A DNA stretch of 64,000 nt from Alkalihalobacillus sp. BA299 (GTDB lineage Bacteria; Bacillota; Bacilli; Bacillales; Bacillaceae_F), in assembly GCF_017745675.1 (NCBI RefSeq), contig NZ_JAFLJM010000010.1, forward strand, positions 62,001 through 126,000, given 5' to 3'. Position numbers and translations under genes: made by a program. This document shows positions 42,986-52,321 of the stretch, piece after piece. The notes under the pieces were generated by a model. That model ran no database searches. It worked only from the letters and a program-made list of their open reading frames with translations, and had not been told where the DNA came from. The stretch's first letter is position 1; every line of letters starts with the position of its first letter.

Positions 42986-44917
42986 TTAAGAAAGATCATA
43001 ATTTTTTGTATGTTCATTCTTAATACTACCTTCTTTTAGATTCACGATAACGTTTGTCATTTCTTCTGCAGAAACTGGTTTACTAAAAAAATAGCCTTGA
43101 CCATAATGACAGTTATTTTGTTTTAAAAATGAAAATTGCTGTTCGGTTTCTATTCCTTCAGCAATTACTTTGAAGTTCAAATTATTCCCCATATCGATGA
43201 TCGTCTTTACTATCGCTCTACCACTCGAATAATCCGTGATATCATCAACAAATGACTTATCAATTTTTAGCTTATCAATTGGTAAATGTCTTATATAACT
43301 TAACGAAGAGTACCCTGTTCCAAAGTCATCCAACGATATATGAATTCCCAGTGATTTTAATTTATCCAAAATTGAAGCTGCTTCCTCTATATTTTGTACA
43401 ACACTTTCCGTGATTTCTAATTCTAGATATGCTGGGTCTAGTTCAGTTTTTTCTAAAACATATTTCACAGTTTCAATGAAGCTGCTTTGCTGAAGCTGGC
43501 GTACGGAAACATTTACTGCTATTCGTATAGGTAGACACCCTTCTTCTTGCCATCTTTTATTCTGTTTACAAGCAGTTTCAAGCACCCATTCACCAATTGG
43601 AATTATAAGCCCTATTTTTTCTGCAACAGGTATAAATTCCATTGGTGGAATCATTTCATACTCTGAACTTTCCCACCGTATTAAAGCTTCTGCCCCTACT
43701 AATTTCCCAGTTTCTAAATCTACTTGAGGCTGATACAGAAGTTGAAATTCATCGTTCTCCAATGCTTTTCTCAAGCCCGTTTCGATCTTCATTAGTTGCT
43801 TATTTTTATCAGAAAGTGCAGAATCATAAAAGCAGTAATTATTCCCACCGTTCTCTTTAGCCATATACATTGCCATATCCGCATTTTTTATTAGTGCATC
43901 TACACTGTCACCATGATTCGGATAAATGCTAATACCAATACTCGGCGAAATAAAAAGTTGGTTCCCATTTAACATGAGCGGACTAGATAGTTCTCTCACA
44001 ATCCCTTGTGCTATATTTGATACATCTTTATAAGTAGTATTTTGCCGTAAAATGATAAACTCATCACCACCATAGCGAGCAATAATATCATCATCAGGTA
44101 AACACCTTTTTAGCCTTTTGGATACCTCTTTTAACAAAGAATCTCCAATCGCGTGTCCAAGTGTATCGTTAATGATTTTAAATCGATCTAAATCTAAAAA
44201 CATAACAGCCATTTTTTGGTTATTTCGTTTTGCTTGAGCCAACATTTTATTTATGTGTTTATTTAACAGATTTCGGTTCGCTAACCCCGTTATGGTATCA
44301 TAATAAGCTAAATAATGTGCACTCGCTTCAGCTTTCTTTCGCTCGGAAATATCTCTGACAATAACTTGTACAGCTTCTTTTCCATGATAATTCGTTTTAA
44401 AAGCGATGATCTCTACAAAAACTGTTTGTCCATTAGGTAATAAAATTTTTTGCTCTACTAACTCTCTCTCTACTCTTTCTTGTACATTAATAATTCTTTT
44501 TTTCGTTTCTTCACGATCTTTTTGAGGAATAAAATCTAGAATGTGCTTTCCAATAATTCCATTTAAATCCCTTGCTCCAAGAAGACGAACTCCAGCATTA
44601 TTTATATAAACAATTTTCCCCATAATATGTACGAGGATGGTTTCCGGAGATCTTTCCACCAACCTGCGATAACGCTCTTCACTTTCCTCAATCGACTTAA
44701 TATTTTGCTTTAAAATTTGATAAAAAAAAGCACTTGTTACTAGAACAAAAGCCCATCCTTTTACAACAGGCATCCAATTAATTCCAAAAAAATCCCATGA
44801 TCCCAACCAAACTTCATTCACCAAATCCGTGACAAGAATCCACAAAAAACTTACTAAAACATATAAAGTTGTAATACGTAGAGCGATAGTATGCTTCTTG
44901 TATATCTTTTTTTTCAT
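42986..44917 (-). CDS. Membrane PAS-GGDEF-EAL c-di-GMP signalling protein
   Basis: 643 residues. Two membrane segments lie at about 15-33 and 48-66. A PAS domain covers ~75-190 (RYRRLVERSPETILVHI, VQVIVRDISERKKAE). The GGDEF domain is ~205-365 with the intact RYGGDEFIIL site near residue 283. The EAL domain is ~385-635 with AEALIRWE, NVSVRQLQ, LEITESV, DDFGTGYSSL, DKSFVDDI and AEGIETEQQ all intact. Both synthesis and breakdown of c-di-GMP are therefore chemically possible. It stands alone and has a weak ribosome binding site. Confidence 0.95.
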   Translation of the reverse strand: MKKKIYKKHTIALRITTLYVLVSFLWILVTDLVNEVWLGSWDFFGINWMPVVKGWAFVLVTSAFFYQILKQNIKSIEESEERYRRLVERSPETILVHIMGKIVYINNAGVRLLGARDLNGIIGKHILDFIPQKDREETKKRIINVQERVERELVEQKILLPNGQTVFVEIIAFKTNYHGKEAVQVIVRDISERKKAEASAHYLAYYDTITGLANRNLLNKHINKMLAQAKRNNQKMAVMFLDLDRFKIINDTLGHAIGDSLLKEVSKRLKRCLPDDDIIARYGGDEFIILRQNTTYKDVSNIAQGIVRELSSPLMLNGNQLFISPSIGISIYPNHGDSVDALIKNADMAMYMAKENGGNNYCFYDSALSDKNKQLMKIETGLRKALENDEFQLLYQPQVDLETGKLVGAEALIRWESSEYEMIPPMEFIPVAEKIGLIIPIGEWVLETACKQNKRWQEEGCLPIRIAVNVSVRQLQQSSFIETVKYVLEKTELDPAYLELEITESVVQNIEEAASILDKLKSLGIHISLDDFGTGYSSLSYIRHLPIDKLKIDKSFVDDITDYSSGRAIVKTIIDMGNNLNFKVIAEGIETEQQFSFLKQNNCHYGQGYFFSKPVSAEEMTNVIVNLKEGSIKNEHTKNYDLS

Positions 44918-45190
44918 TACTTTTTAGAACCTTTCATGCTTATGTAAGAATAATTGTTAATTTTGAAAGAAAGATACAAGTAAAATAAAATACCAAAATA
45001 AATTATTCTCCTTAGATTTTTTTATGTTGCTCATTTTAGAATCACCTCATTCAATAAAAAATTTAATAATATTAAAAATACTCCTTTTATGATCACTCCA
45101 TTAATGATTTTGGTTTAGTTTGCCTACAATATAAAGAAATGTATTAACTAAAGATTAAAGAAAGTATGTACTTTTTTAGGGGTGAACAGC

Positions 45191-46825
45191 ATGAACATTC
45201 AACGCTACGAATTGCACAAACTTAATAAGGACCAAGATGAGTACGCGTTAGTTATACATCTGGATGATCACTTGACCGAATTTGCTAATGAATTAGGAAC
45301 AATACCTCGCTCGAAAGAAAATTTAAGGAGAACTGCCCTACAGTTAATTAAAGGCAAATATCTTGGAATTAAAGTTACTGTGGTAAAAGTGATGGTAGGC
45401 GGAATGCTCGTTAGCTCGCTTCCTCTTTTAACAAACACACAAACGGCGTCAGCTCAAACACCAACAACACAGTCCGCTCAAAATTCATTAATTTATTATC
45501 ACGTCTCACAAGGTGATACACTTTGGATGATTTCTAGAACATTTAATACAACTGTAGATAACATTAAAAGAGGGAATAATTTAAAGTCAGATACGTTACA
45601 ACCTAACCAAAGGTTAATTATTCCAAAAGCTATTCATACTGTAAAAACTGGAGATTATTTATCCGTCCTTGCTAAAGATTACATGACGGCGGTTTCAGCT
45701 ATACGAGAAGCAAACAACTTAACAAGTGATAACGTCCGCTTAGGGCAAACCCTAATAATACCAGTAATCATCAGTGGGAAACCATCGACTGACACTGTAC
45801 AACCTACACCACAACTAGCTCCTGATATGCAACCAACAGCACAGAACAGTCAATATACAGTAGTATCTGGAGACAGTTTATCTGTGATTGCAAAAAGGTT
45901 TTCAACAACGGTTGATGCTATACGAAATACAAACAATTTAACTTCAGATGTTATTCGTGTTGGTCAAACGTTAACGATACCATCCAACAATGAAACTTCT
46001 GCACCTAAAATACAAATCATCGATTCGGTCTACACAGTGGTCTCTGGTGACAGTTTATCTGTGATCGCTAAAAAATTCGGAACAACAGTAGATGCTCTTC
46101 GTACAGCAAATAATTTAAATACTGATGTCCTGCAAATTGGACAAAGGTTAGTCATTCCTACCGTAAATACAAATTTAACGACTCCGAAACAGACAGCTCC
46201 TGCTCAGGACGGATCAACAGAGCCTGTTACCGTTAGCTATATTGAACACACGATTCGTTCAGGAGATAATATATGGAACTTAAGTAATCAATACGGTGTT
46301 CCTTACAATGATCTGCTCAGACATAATAATATGACAACACAAAGTACACTACGAATTGGGCAAGTGATACAAATCCCTCAATATAATGTCCCCGTTAGGC
46401 CTGTTGTCTCTGCAAAGCATGGAGAAGTATTAGATTGGTGGACCGAAGCGAGATACGTTTTTTCTACAGGAAAAGTGGCAACGATTACCGACTTTCAAAC
46501 AGGAAAGCAGTTTCAAGTTAAACATACAATGGGAGGAAATCATGCAGATAGTGAACCACTAATGGCAAGAGATGCCCAAATTATGAAGGAAATTTGGGGA
46601 GGGGGCTATTCGTGGACACCGCGTGCTATTATAGTAGAGGTAGATGGAAGAAAATTGGCAGCTGCTATGCATTCAATGCCTCATGGAGATCAAGTCATTC
46701 ACGATAACAATTATAATGGACACTTCTGTATCCACTTCCTTAACAGTCAAAGACATAGTGATGGAAAAATTCAGGAGTCGATGCAAAGACAAATTGAGCT
46801 CGCTGCTGGAAGAGCCGTCAGGTAA
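45191..46825 (+). CDS. LysM-repeat cell wall protein with conserved C-terminal domain
   Basis: 544 residues from the ATG at 45191 (AGGGGTGA upstream; the GTG at 45182 is inside that site). Residues 1-60 are charged, followed by a membrane segment at ~61-82 and TASAQT. Five LysM units follow at ~102-146, 148-191, 221-264, 280-323 and 351-396, with threonine/glutamine-rich linkers. The last ~135 residues form a separate domain with HTMGGNHADSEPL, GGYSWTPRAIIVEVDGRKLA, MHSMPHGD and GHFCIHFLNSQRH, whose His/Cys residues look like a catalytic or metal site. LysM binds peptidoglycan. The end domain's activity is unknown. Confidence 0.85.
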   Translation: MNIQRYELHKLNKDQDEYALVIHLDDHLTEFANELGTIPRSKENLRRTALQLIKGKYLGIKVTVVKVMVGGMLVSSLPLLTNTQTASAQTPTTQSAQNSLIYYHVSQGDTLWMISRTFNTTVDNIKRGNNLKSDTLQPNQRLIIPKAIHTVKTGDYLSVLAKDYMTAVSAIREANNLTSDNVRLGQTLIIPVIISGKPSTDTVQPTPQLAPDMQPTAQNSQYTVVSGDSLSVIAKRFSTTVDAIRNTNNLTSDVIRVGQTLTIPSNNETSAPKIQIIDSVYTVVSGDSLSVIAKKFGTTVDALRTANNLNTDVLQIGQRLVIPTVNTNLTTPKQTAPAQDGSTEPVTVSYIEHTIRSGDNIWNLSNQYGVPYNDLLRHNNMTTQSTLRIGQVIQIPQYNVPVRPVVSAKHGEVLDWWTEARYVFSTGKVATITDFQTGKQFQVKHTMGGNHADSEPLMARDAQIMKEIWGGGYSWTPRAIIVEVDGRKLAAAMHSMPHGDQVIHDNNYNGHFCIHFLNSQRHSDGKIQESMQRQIELAAGRAVR

Positions 46826-46890
46826 AAGTTAGAATTATAAACTTATCTTGTCCTTCTCGCTTCCCCAACCATATTTTATGCCTATAGATG

Positions 46891-46925
46891 AAAAGGAGCT
46901 TTACAATATGGAAGCTCCTTTTTTT
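46891..46925 (+). terminator. Terminator of the LysM gene
   Basis: AAAAGGAGCTT pairs with AAGCTCCTTTT, followed by a run of T, about 65 bases after the stop codon. Confidence 0.88.
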
Positions 46926-46931
46926 AACAAT

Positions 46932-46949
46932 GACTGTTTTCGTAAATTT
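46932..46949 (+). mobile_element. Solitary MITE end fragment
   Basis: GACTGTTTTCGTAAATTT matches the left end of MITE copy A (GCTGTTTTCGTAAACTTT) in 16 of 18 positions when aligned on GTTTTCGTAAA. No second end is present nearby. It may be a decayed relic. Confidence 0.4.
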
Positions 46950-46981
46950 AGCTTTCAATCGTTACTATAAGCCTAACTCAG

Positions 46982-47251
46982 TTAATAAAGTGAACCTATA
47001 TTACATGAAGGAAAAGCATGAATATCCTTTATATTATTAAAGCTATAATGGAACGTCGCAAATTGAGTCGCGTATAAATATTGCATTACAAATACCTCAC
47101 CTGATTGTACACTACAAAGAACACCAGATACACCTTGGCCATTCTTTAATGAAATACCTACTGGTTGACCAATTAGCCCTATAGCCTTTTGCTCAATCCA
47201 CGAAGGTGGATTTACAGATAATGGACCAGGATAGTTCATCTGTCTATACAT
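46982..47251 (-). CDS. Small Sm-like/coat-associated protein of unknown function
   Basis: 89 residues. The centre, IGQPVGISLKNGQGVSGVLC followed by VQSGEVFVMQYLY, has the strand pattern of a small Sm-like beta barrel. The flanks are rich in Tyr, Pro and Asn as in spore proteins (MYRQMNYPGPLSVNPPSW). AAAGGGCG precedes the ATG. I cannot assign a named family. A spore-associated role is only a suggestion from composition. Confidence 0.65.
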   Translation of the reverse strand: MYRQMNYPGPLSVNPPSWIEQKAIGLIGQPVGISLKNGQGVSGVLCSVQSGEVFVMQYLYATQFATFHYSFNNIKDIHAFPSCNIGSLY

Positions 47252-47465
47252 ACAAAAACGCCCTTTCAGAAAATGCTATTGTAAATATTTCAATGTAGTA
47301 TATGCAGATGATATTAGATAGGTTATCGCCCTTTTTTTCTACAAAATAAAAAATAATTCAAAATATGATATTAAGTAAACTCGTTTTACAACTACCTGTT
47401 CCACCACTAATAACATTTATTGTATTTCGTTAAGGATAAAAATCAAATTTTTCATAATTCGCAGC

Positions 47466-47603
47466 ATGGACTACCTATTTTCGCTAGTAGCATTAGCATC
47501 TGGGGTATACATTTATTTAGAGGCGGATCGACTTTTAGCTCGGCCTTTTCAAATGAAAAGAAGCCAGGACTATACTAATAAGTCCGGCTTTGTTTTGTTC
47601 TAA
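47466..47603 (+). CDS. Possible 45-residue membrane peptide
   Basis: An ATG at 47466 opens a short frame with a hydrophobic start (MDYLFSLVALASGVYIYLEA) and a basic tail (LLARPFQMKRSQ). The last residues lie within the terminator stem at 47561. The ribosome binding site is poor, so this may be a real small protein, a remnant, or chance. The rest of the 47252-47645 gap shows no other gene. Confidence 0.3.
   Translation: MDYLFSLVALASGVYIYLEADRLLARPFQMKRSQDYTNKSGFVLF
47561..47599 (+). terminator. Intrinsic terminator, plus strand
   Basis: AAGCCAGGACT pairs with AGTCCGGCTT (one mismatch), followed by TGTTTTGTTC. It indicates plus-strand transcription through the 47.4-47.6 kb gap. Confidence 0.65.
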
Positions 47604-47645
47604 AAAACATCTTTTTATGTTAACAAGTTATTGGATATACTAGCA

Positions 47646-48845
47646 CTACTTAGAATAAGTCCATCTTCTCCATAACGCTTCTAGTGGTCCTTGTGTATAT
47701 TTTTTTAACCAATAGTGACTTATTATAATTTGAAAAATAATGATAATAAACGCAATCCCGATTCCAGTTCCAGCCCCTACCTTTCCAAACAACCCAAAAC
47801 CAAATCCATAAAATAAACAGGCACAAATCAAAGACTGTGCAATATAATTCGTTAATGCCATTCTTCCAAAAGAAGCAATTGGAAGAAACCTCTCGACACG
47901 GTCATTCTTTTGTAAAGCTACGACAATCGAAGAGACATAAAATAACATTAGTAACGGCCCTGCGACCGTATTAACAGTATGAGCCAGAGCATAGGACAAC
48001 CAATATGGTGTATTAAGACCTCCATAAAGTAAAAAACCAAAGAGAAATGTTAATAAGCCACCACTCCAAAAGGTATGGATTCGGACTTTTTTCCAGCTTG
48101 CTATTGAGCCGCTAATATTATGAAACATTCCTTTTTTACCAAGATAAAGACCGATGAGAAACAAGCCAAGTACGTTTGGTATCGCAAATACTAGATTGAA
48201 TATCATATAAAGGACTTCATTAAATATACGAAATTCTAATACCTCAGTATACGTTCCTGTTGAAAAAACAACCATTGCCTGTTCAAATAGTTGTTGTTGT
48301 GTACCTTGAAATTCCGGATCTAATAGACTAATAGCTCCGTAACTGATTAGTAAAATCGACATCATTACCGCGGAACTAATTAATAAGACTATAGCCCAAA
48401 TTAAAATGACTTTTGGGCTTCGTTGGATAAATAAAATAAGAAATAATCCTGCTATAGCATAAGTATGTAAAATATCACCAGACCATATAAATGTTAAGTG
48501 AAGAAGTCCAACAACTAGAAGAAATATAGATCGCCTTATAAAATATCGCTTCCCGTTTAATCCTTTTTCAGACAACCGTTCATAAAAGATATAAAAGCCT
48601 AATCCGAACAATAACGAAAACATTGGATAAAACTTTCCATTAATAAAAAAATTTAATAGAACTTCTGCTATTTGATTGAGTGTTCCTTCAAATAATAAAT
48701 TCCCTTGCAAAACAAAAGAAGATTCTTGGAAAACCGGTGTCTTAAACGCAACCATATTGGCAAGTAAAATAGCCATTAATGCAATACCACGGATAATATC
48801 AACCGTTACTATTCTTTCCTTAGTAGTTGTAGGATTAGCTTTCAT
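47646..48845 (-). CDS. DUF418 family membrane protein (YeiB-like)
   Basis: 399 residues with about ten hydrophobic segments. The N-terminus shows the acyltransferase-3-like start VDIIRGIALMAILLANMV. FSLLFGLGFYIFYER, RRSIFLLVVGLLHLTFIWSGDILHTYAIAGL and the C-terminal GRMALTNYIAQSLIC and GPLEALWRRWTY are typical of DUF418/YeiB proteins. They are thought to act on small molecules at the membrane, but the substrate is unknown. AAAGGGAG precedes the ATG. Confidence 0.9.
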   Translation of the reverse strand: MKANPTTTKERIVTVDIIRGIALMAILLANMVAFKTPVFQESSFVLQGNLLFEGTLNQIAEVLLNFFINGKFYPMFSLLFGLGFYIFYERLSEKGLNGKRYFIRRSIFLLVVGLLHLTFIWSGDILHTYAIAGLFLILFIQRSPKVILIWAIVLLISSAVMMSILLISYGAISLLDPEFQGTQQQLFEQAMVVFSTGTYTEVLEFRIFNEVLYMIFNLVFAIPNVLGLFLIGLYLGKKGMFHNISGSIASWKKVRIHTFWSGGLLTFLFGFLLYGGLNTPYWLSYALAHTVNTVAGPLLMLFYVSSIVVALQKNDRVERFLPIASFGRMALTNYIAQSLICACLFYGFGFGLFGKVGAGTGIGIAFIIIIFQIIISHYWLKKYTQGPLEALWRRWTYSK

Positions 48846-49020
48846 ACTTAACTCCCTTTAACTTAAAATTATCAATCCCTACTTTTATTTAAAAACTTTC
48901 TCTCGAGATGCTAACATTTTTATAATTAGAAAAAAGGTATAATTTCACATATACATATAATGTGGAATTATACCATAATTTAGATAACACTGTAAGCCTT
49001 CCTTCTACTTATCTAATTCA

Positions 49021-50487
49021 TTACACAGCTTCTTTTTTTGAAGCTTCTTTTACTTCTGCAATGGCAGTTTGAATTTCTTCCATTTTCCGATCATCAAGCG
49101 GATAGAATTTCATGGCAATTAGTGAACAAATATAACCGAACATTGGAATACCGAACATTAAAAACAAAGTCATAAGGAGTAATGCAGGCGTTAATGCTTC
49201 ACCTACTTCTGGGAATGCATCCTGGTATCCGATAAGAGCTACGGCGAAACCAACAACTGCTGGTGCTAGTGATGATATAAACTTATCAACAAACGAGAAA
49301 ATGGTAGAAATCATCCCTGGAACATAACGACTCGTTCTATACGTTTCATAGTCAGATACATCGGCAATCATCGGAATAACCATGTTTCCAGTTAAACTTT
49401 GAAACCCCTGTGCTAAACTGAACAATACTAAAAATACAATCGTCACTAATCCCATATTGTTTAAGGAAATAGTTGTAGAGTCAATCATTAGTAAGAAAAC
49501 CGCAGTTACAGCAAATAAGATAAAAGCGATCCAAGTACCCATAACAAAGGCACGCTTCATACCGACTTTTCGTGCTTTACCGATCCCTAATAATGTAATT
49601 AGAAGTATTGGAGCTAACGTAATTAATCCAACGGTACCACTTAATGCATAATCCCCTAGTAGAATTCCGAAGAACATAACACCAACAGCAGCTTGTCTGG
49701 GTAGTAACATCGCTAATTTATCTGTAGAAGCAGCCACTATTAACATTTGCAAAGCACAGTTTCCTTTTAAAACTGGCCAGTAATCACGGAAACTCGTTTT
49801 AACATTTTGCTCTGCCAACCCGTAAAACTCTTTTCGGTCTTTTCCTTTGATAGCGATTACAGCTAAAACTGTACCAATAGCACTAAGAGCGATTGCATAA
49901 TATTTTAATTCTGTAAATAGTCCTAAAGAAAAGCCACCATGCTTTGAAACAAGATACATAGCAATAAACATTTGCCCACCGGTAAACAAAATCGCATTAT
50001 ACGTTGCATCAAAAATGGAAAAAAGTGGACGCTGTTTCGGATCGTTAGTTAAAACCGTTTGTGCAGCTCTCGTACAAGCTGCTTGGAATGTATATCCAAT
50101 AATATAAATAGCATGAATAACTATAAAAAAGAGAAATTGGAGTGAATCGGGCATCAAGTGTGTAAATGTAAACGTAACAAAAGTAGTTACAGCTAAAATT
50201 ATATTACCTAAAAGCATTAAAGGAGCAAATTTACCGAATTTTGATTCCGTTTTATCGATGATAAACCCAATTATAGGGTCGGTAATCCCATCAAAAAAAC
50301 GCATTAATGTTAAGATCGTACTAACGACTACAACTGTTAATCCAGCAACCCCTGTCGCATAATAAGACACAAAAAACATAACAAACATATAAATATTTGT
50401 TGCTGTATTGTTTAAGGCAAAACAACCAATTTGCCATAATTTCGCTATGTGGTACTTCTCTCCTTTGTCTACTGTAACTGTTGCCAT
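49021..50487 (-). CDS. GPH-family glycoside:cation symporter, paralogue 1
   Basis: 488 residues with twelve predicted membrane segments. Family blocks: SYYATGVAGLTVVVVST, FDGITDPIIGFIIDKTESKFGKF and the cytoplasmic-loop GKDRKEFYGLAEQNV. GPH transporters import glycosides and oligosaccharides with Na+ or H+; Bacillus XynP belongs here. It is closely similar along its whole length to the protein at 57660-59126. The upstream region has a xylO-like operator and two cre-like boxes, and the gene is divergent from a XylR-like ROK gene. Substrate inferred to be a xyloside or other glycoside. Confidence 0.92.
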   Translation of the reverse strand: MATVTVDKGEKYHIAKLWQIGCFALNNTATNIYMFVMFFVSYYATGVAGLTVVVVSTILTLMRFFDGITDPIIGFIIDKTESKFGKFAPLMLLGNIILAVTTFVTFTFTHLMPDSLQFLFFIVIHAIYIIGYTFQAACTRAAQTVLTNDPKQRPLFSIFDATYNAILFTGGQMFIAMYLVSKHGGFSLGLFTELKYYAIALSAIGTVLAVIAIKGKDRKEFYGLAEQNVKTSFRDYWPVLKGNCALQMLIVAASTDKLAMLLPRQAAVGVMFFGILLGDYALSGTVGLITLAPILLITLLGIGKARKVGMKRAFVMGTWIAFILFAVTAVFLLMIDSTTISLNNMGLVTIVFLVLFSLAQGFQSLTGNMVIPMIADVSDYETYRTSRYVPGMISTIFSFVDKFISSLAPAVVGFAVALIGYQDAFPEVGEALTPALLLMTLFLMFGIPMFGYICSLIAMKFYPLDDRKMEEIQTAIAEVKEASKKEAV

Positions 50488-50518
50488 CAGTATTCCCCCT
50501 CAACATTATAATAACATA

Positions 50519-50532
50519 ATAAACCGCTTTCA
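50519..50532. promoter_or_regulatory. Proximal cre-like box, transporter 1
   Basis: TGAAAGCGGTTTAT on the minus strand fits the cre consensus except for its last two bases. It is located between the xylO-like palindrome and the ATG. The second transporter has a box in the same place (59155-59168). Confidence 0.55.
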
Positions 50533-50562
50533 TCGCTGTAACTATTCTCCAAACACCTCTAA

Positions 50563-50588
50563 TTATTTGTTTGTTAAACAAACTAAAT
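50563..50588. promoter_or_regulatory. xylO-like operator, transporter 1
   Basis: The core is GTTTGTT-A-AACAAAC (50569-50583), a perfect 15-base palindrome. The right half extended as AAACAAACTAA is a known XylR half-site. The XylR-like gene starts 380 bases away in the divergent direction. Confidence 0.82.
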
Positions 50589-50607
50589 GTACGACTTAAA
50601 TGATAAG

Positions 50608-50621
50608 TGAAAACGCTTTAA
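50608..50621. promoter_or_regulatory. Distal cre-like box, transporter 1
   Basis: TGAAAACGCTTTAA matches the cre consensus except at position 13. The identical arrangement, including the flanking AATAACAAG, precedes transporter 2. Confidence 0.65.
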
Positions 50622-50638
50622 ATAACAAGGTTTTTTTT

Positions 50639-50782
50639 AAACTTTAGGCTCTTTTCTCAAAGATTGTTGCTTTTAGCTTTTGGACCGTAAGCCAAGCGGA
50701 TGCTTGGCTCTTCACGCATAGCGTGAAGGTTTTCAAAAAACGGTCCAAAAGCAACAAAGTTTACGAAAATAGCCAAACTTTA
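50639..50782 (-). mobile_element. MITE-like element, copy C, with 8-bp target duplication
   Basis: The 128-bp element (50647-50774) is flanked directly by identical 8-base repeats AAACTTTA (50639-50646 and 50775-50782). Its ends are imperfect inverted repeats: GGCTCTTTTCTCAAAGATTG on the left and, reversed, GGCTATTTTCGTAAACTTTG on the right. TTGTTGCTTTT and GGACCG then recur on both sides. Inside are the hairpins CTTCACGC/GCGTGAAG and GCCAAGC/GCTTGGC. No ORF. It lies in the divergent promoter region of the GPH transporter and the ROK regulator. Confidence 0.88.
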
Positions 50783-50968
50783 TGAAAAAAATACTATTAA
50801 TTAAGTGGGTCTCGAATTCGTAACATTTAACCTGTAGCACCTACTTACAAGGGAAATTATTCCTTCATCATGGAATATTACTAAACTTATTAAAGTTCTT
50901 TCGCCAAAATTTGTTATAATACAACTATAGATACCTATTACAATTAAAAAGATTTGGGAGGATTTGCT

Positions 50969-52141
50969 GTGGTTACAGGGGATGGTTCTTACATTAAAAA
51001 AATAAATCGTAGTATTATTTTAGAGAAAATAATTGAGCATAGATTCATTTCAAGAGCTGATCTATCAAAAATTACAGGATTAAATAAAGCAACCATATCT
51101 GTTCAGGTTGCTGATTTATTAGAAGAAGAATTAATCCGTGAAACTCAACAAGAGCATAATGCAGTTGGCAGACGTCCAATTATGATCTCTATTAATAGTG
51201 AAGTCGGCTATGTTCTTGGGGTAGACCTTGATTATAAAAACATCCATTATACGGTTTCTAATCTTCAAGGTATTCCTGTTTATAACCAAATAGTATCACT
51301 TAAGACAGATCAATATGACGAAATAGTGGCTTTACTAATTAAAGATATAAAAAAATTCCAAAAGAAATTTGCAGACAGCCGTTATGGATTAGTCAGCTGT
51401 ACGATCGGAATCCACGGAACGGTTAATAAAAATGAAAATATTTATTTCGTTCCTAAATACCAATGGCATAACAAAGAGTTAAAAGCTGATCTCATGAAAA
51501 AATTAGACTTGGAAATTTCAATTGAAAATAATGCTAATTTATCGTCTTATGCTGAAAAAGTATACGAATACCATACGAGTGAGAACTTATTGAGTATTAT
51601 TTTAACATCAGGTATTGGTGCTGGAATTATGATTGATGGTCAAATTCAAAAAGGCTTCCATGGGTATGCCGGTGAAATGGGCCATATGATCGTTTCCCAG
51701 GACGGAAAACCGTGTAAATGTGGAAACCATGGTTGCTGGGAGCTCTATGCCTCTGAGCCAGTTCTCTTTAAACAATTAGCGGAATCACTGGACAAGCCAG
51801 CTGTAACAATTGCAGATTTAAAAAGTTTAATTACAGAAGAGGATGAAAAAACGATCAACTTAATGGAAGAGTTCATTAAAAATATATCCATCGGATTAAA
51901 TAATGTCATCAATTTTTATAACCCTGAAACACTCGTTCTAAATTCTGATGTCTTAAAAATTTATCCAAATGCCGTAAAAAAAATAGAGCGTCATTTGAAA
52001 TCTTCAGTAAGTCAATATTGTGAAATCGTTTTATCGGAACTCGGGAATAAAGCCTGTGTAATGGGGGCTTGTGCTCTTGCCATTCAACGTTTTCTTGAAG
52101 TTCCAGAACTATTATTAACGCTACCTGAGAAATCTTTTTAA
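50969..52141 (+). CDS. xylR: XylR-like ROK-family repressor
   Basis: 390 residues from the GTG at 50969, with GGGAGGA 7 bases upstream; the TTG at 50954 is in front of that site. An N-terminal winged helix (LSKITGLNKATISVQVADLLEEEL) precedes a ROK sugar-kinase-like body with GVDLDYKNIHY, LTSGIGAGIMIDG and the zinc site GEMGHMIV...CKCGNHGCWELYASE. The whole layout resembles Bacillus XylR, which releases xylO when xylose binds. xylO-like operators precede both GPH transporters. The xylose genes xylA and xylB are not in this window, so the inducer may be another sugar. Confidence 0.85.
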   Translation: MVTGDGSYIKKINRSIILEKIIEHRFISRADLSKITGLNKATISVQVADLLEEELIRETQQEHNAVGRRPIMISINSEVGYVLGVDLDYKNIHYTVSNLQGIPVYNQIVSLKTDQYDEIVALLIKDIKKFQKKFADSRYGLVSCTIGIHGTVNKNENIYFVPKYQWHNKELKADLMKKLDLEISIENNANLSSYAEKVYEYHTSENLLSIILTSGIGAGIMIDGQIQKGFHGYAGEMGHMIVSQDGKPCKCGNHGCWELYASEPVLFKQLAESLDKPAVTIADLKSLITEEDEKTINLMEEFIKNISIGLNNVINFYNPETLVLNSDVLKIYPNAVKKIERHLKSSVSQYCEIVLSELGNKACVMGACALAIQRFLEVPELLLTLPEKSF

Positions 52142-52321
52142 GATAAGTTCTATTTTTAGTAACGCAACCTATACATTGGTGAATTCATAGCTTATAGTTT
52201 TAAACCTTTTTAAAACAACGCAGATTAGAAAAACACGACTTATCACCAGTGATGGCGAAAATCGATGTCTTTTCTTATACTTTATTCCTCTAAAAAAGTT
52301 AAAATTTCTTAAAGTGAAAGT

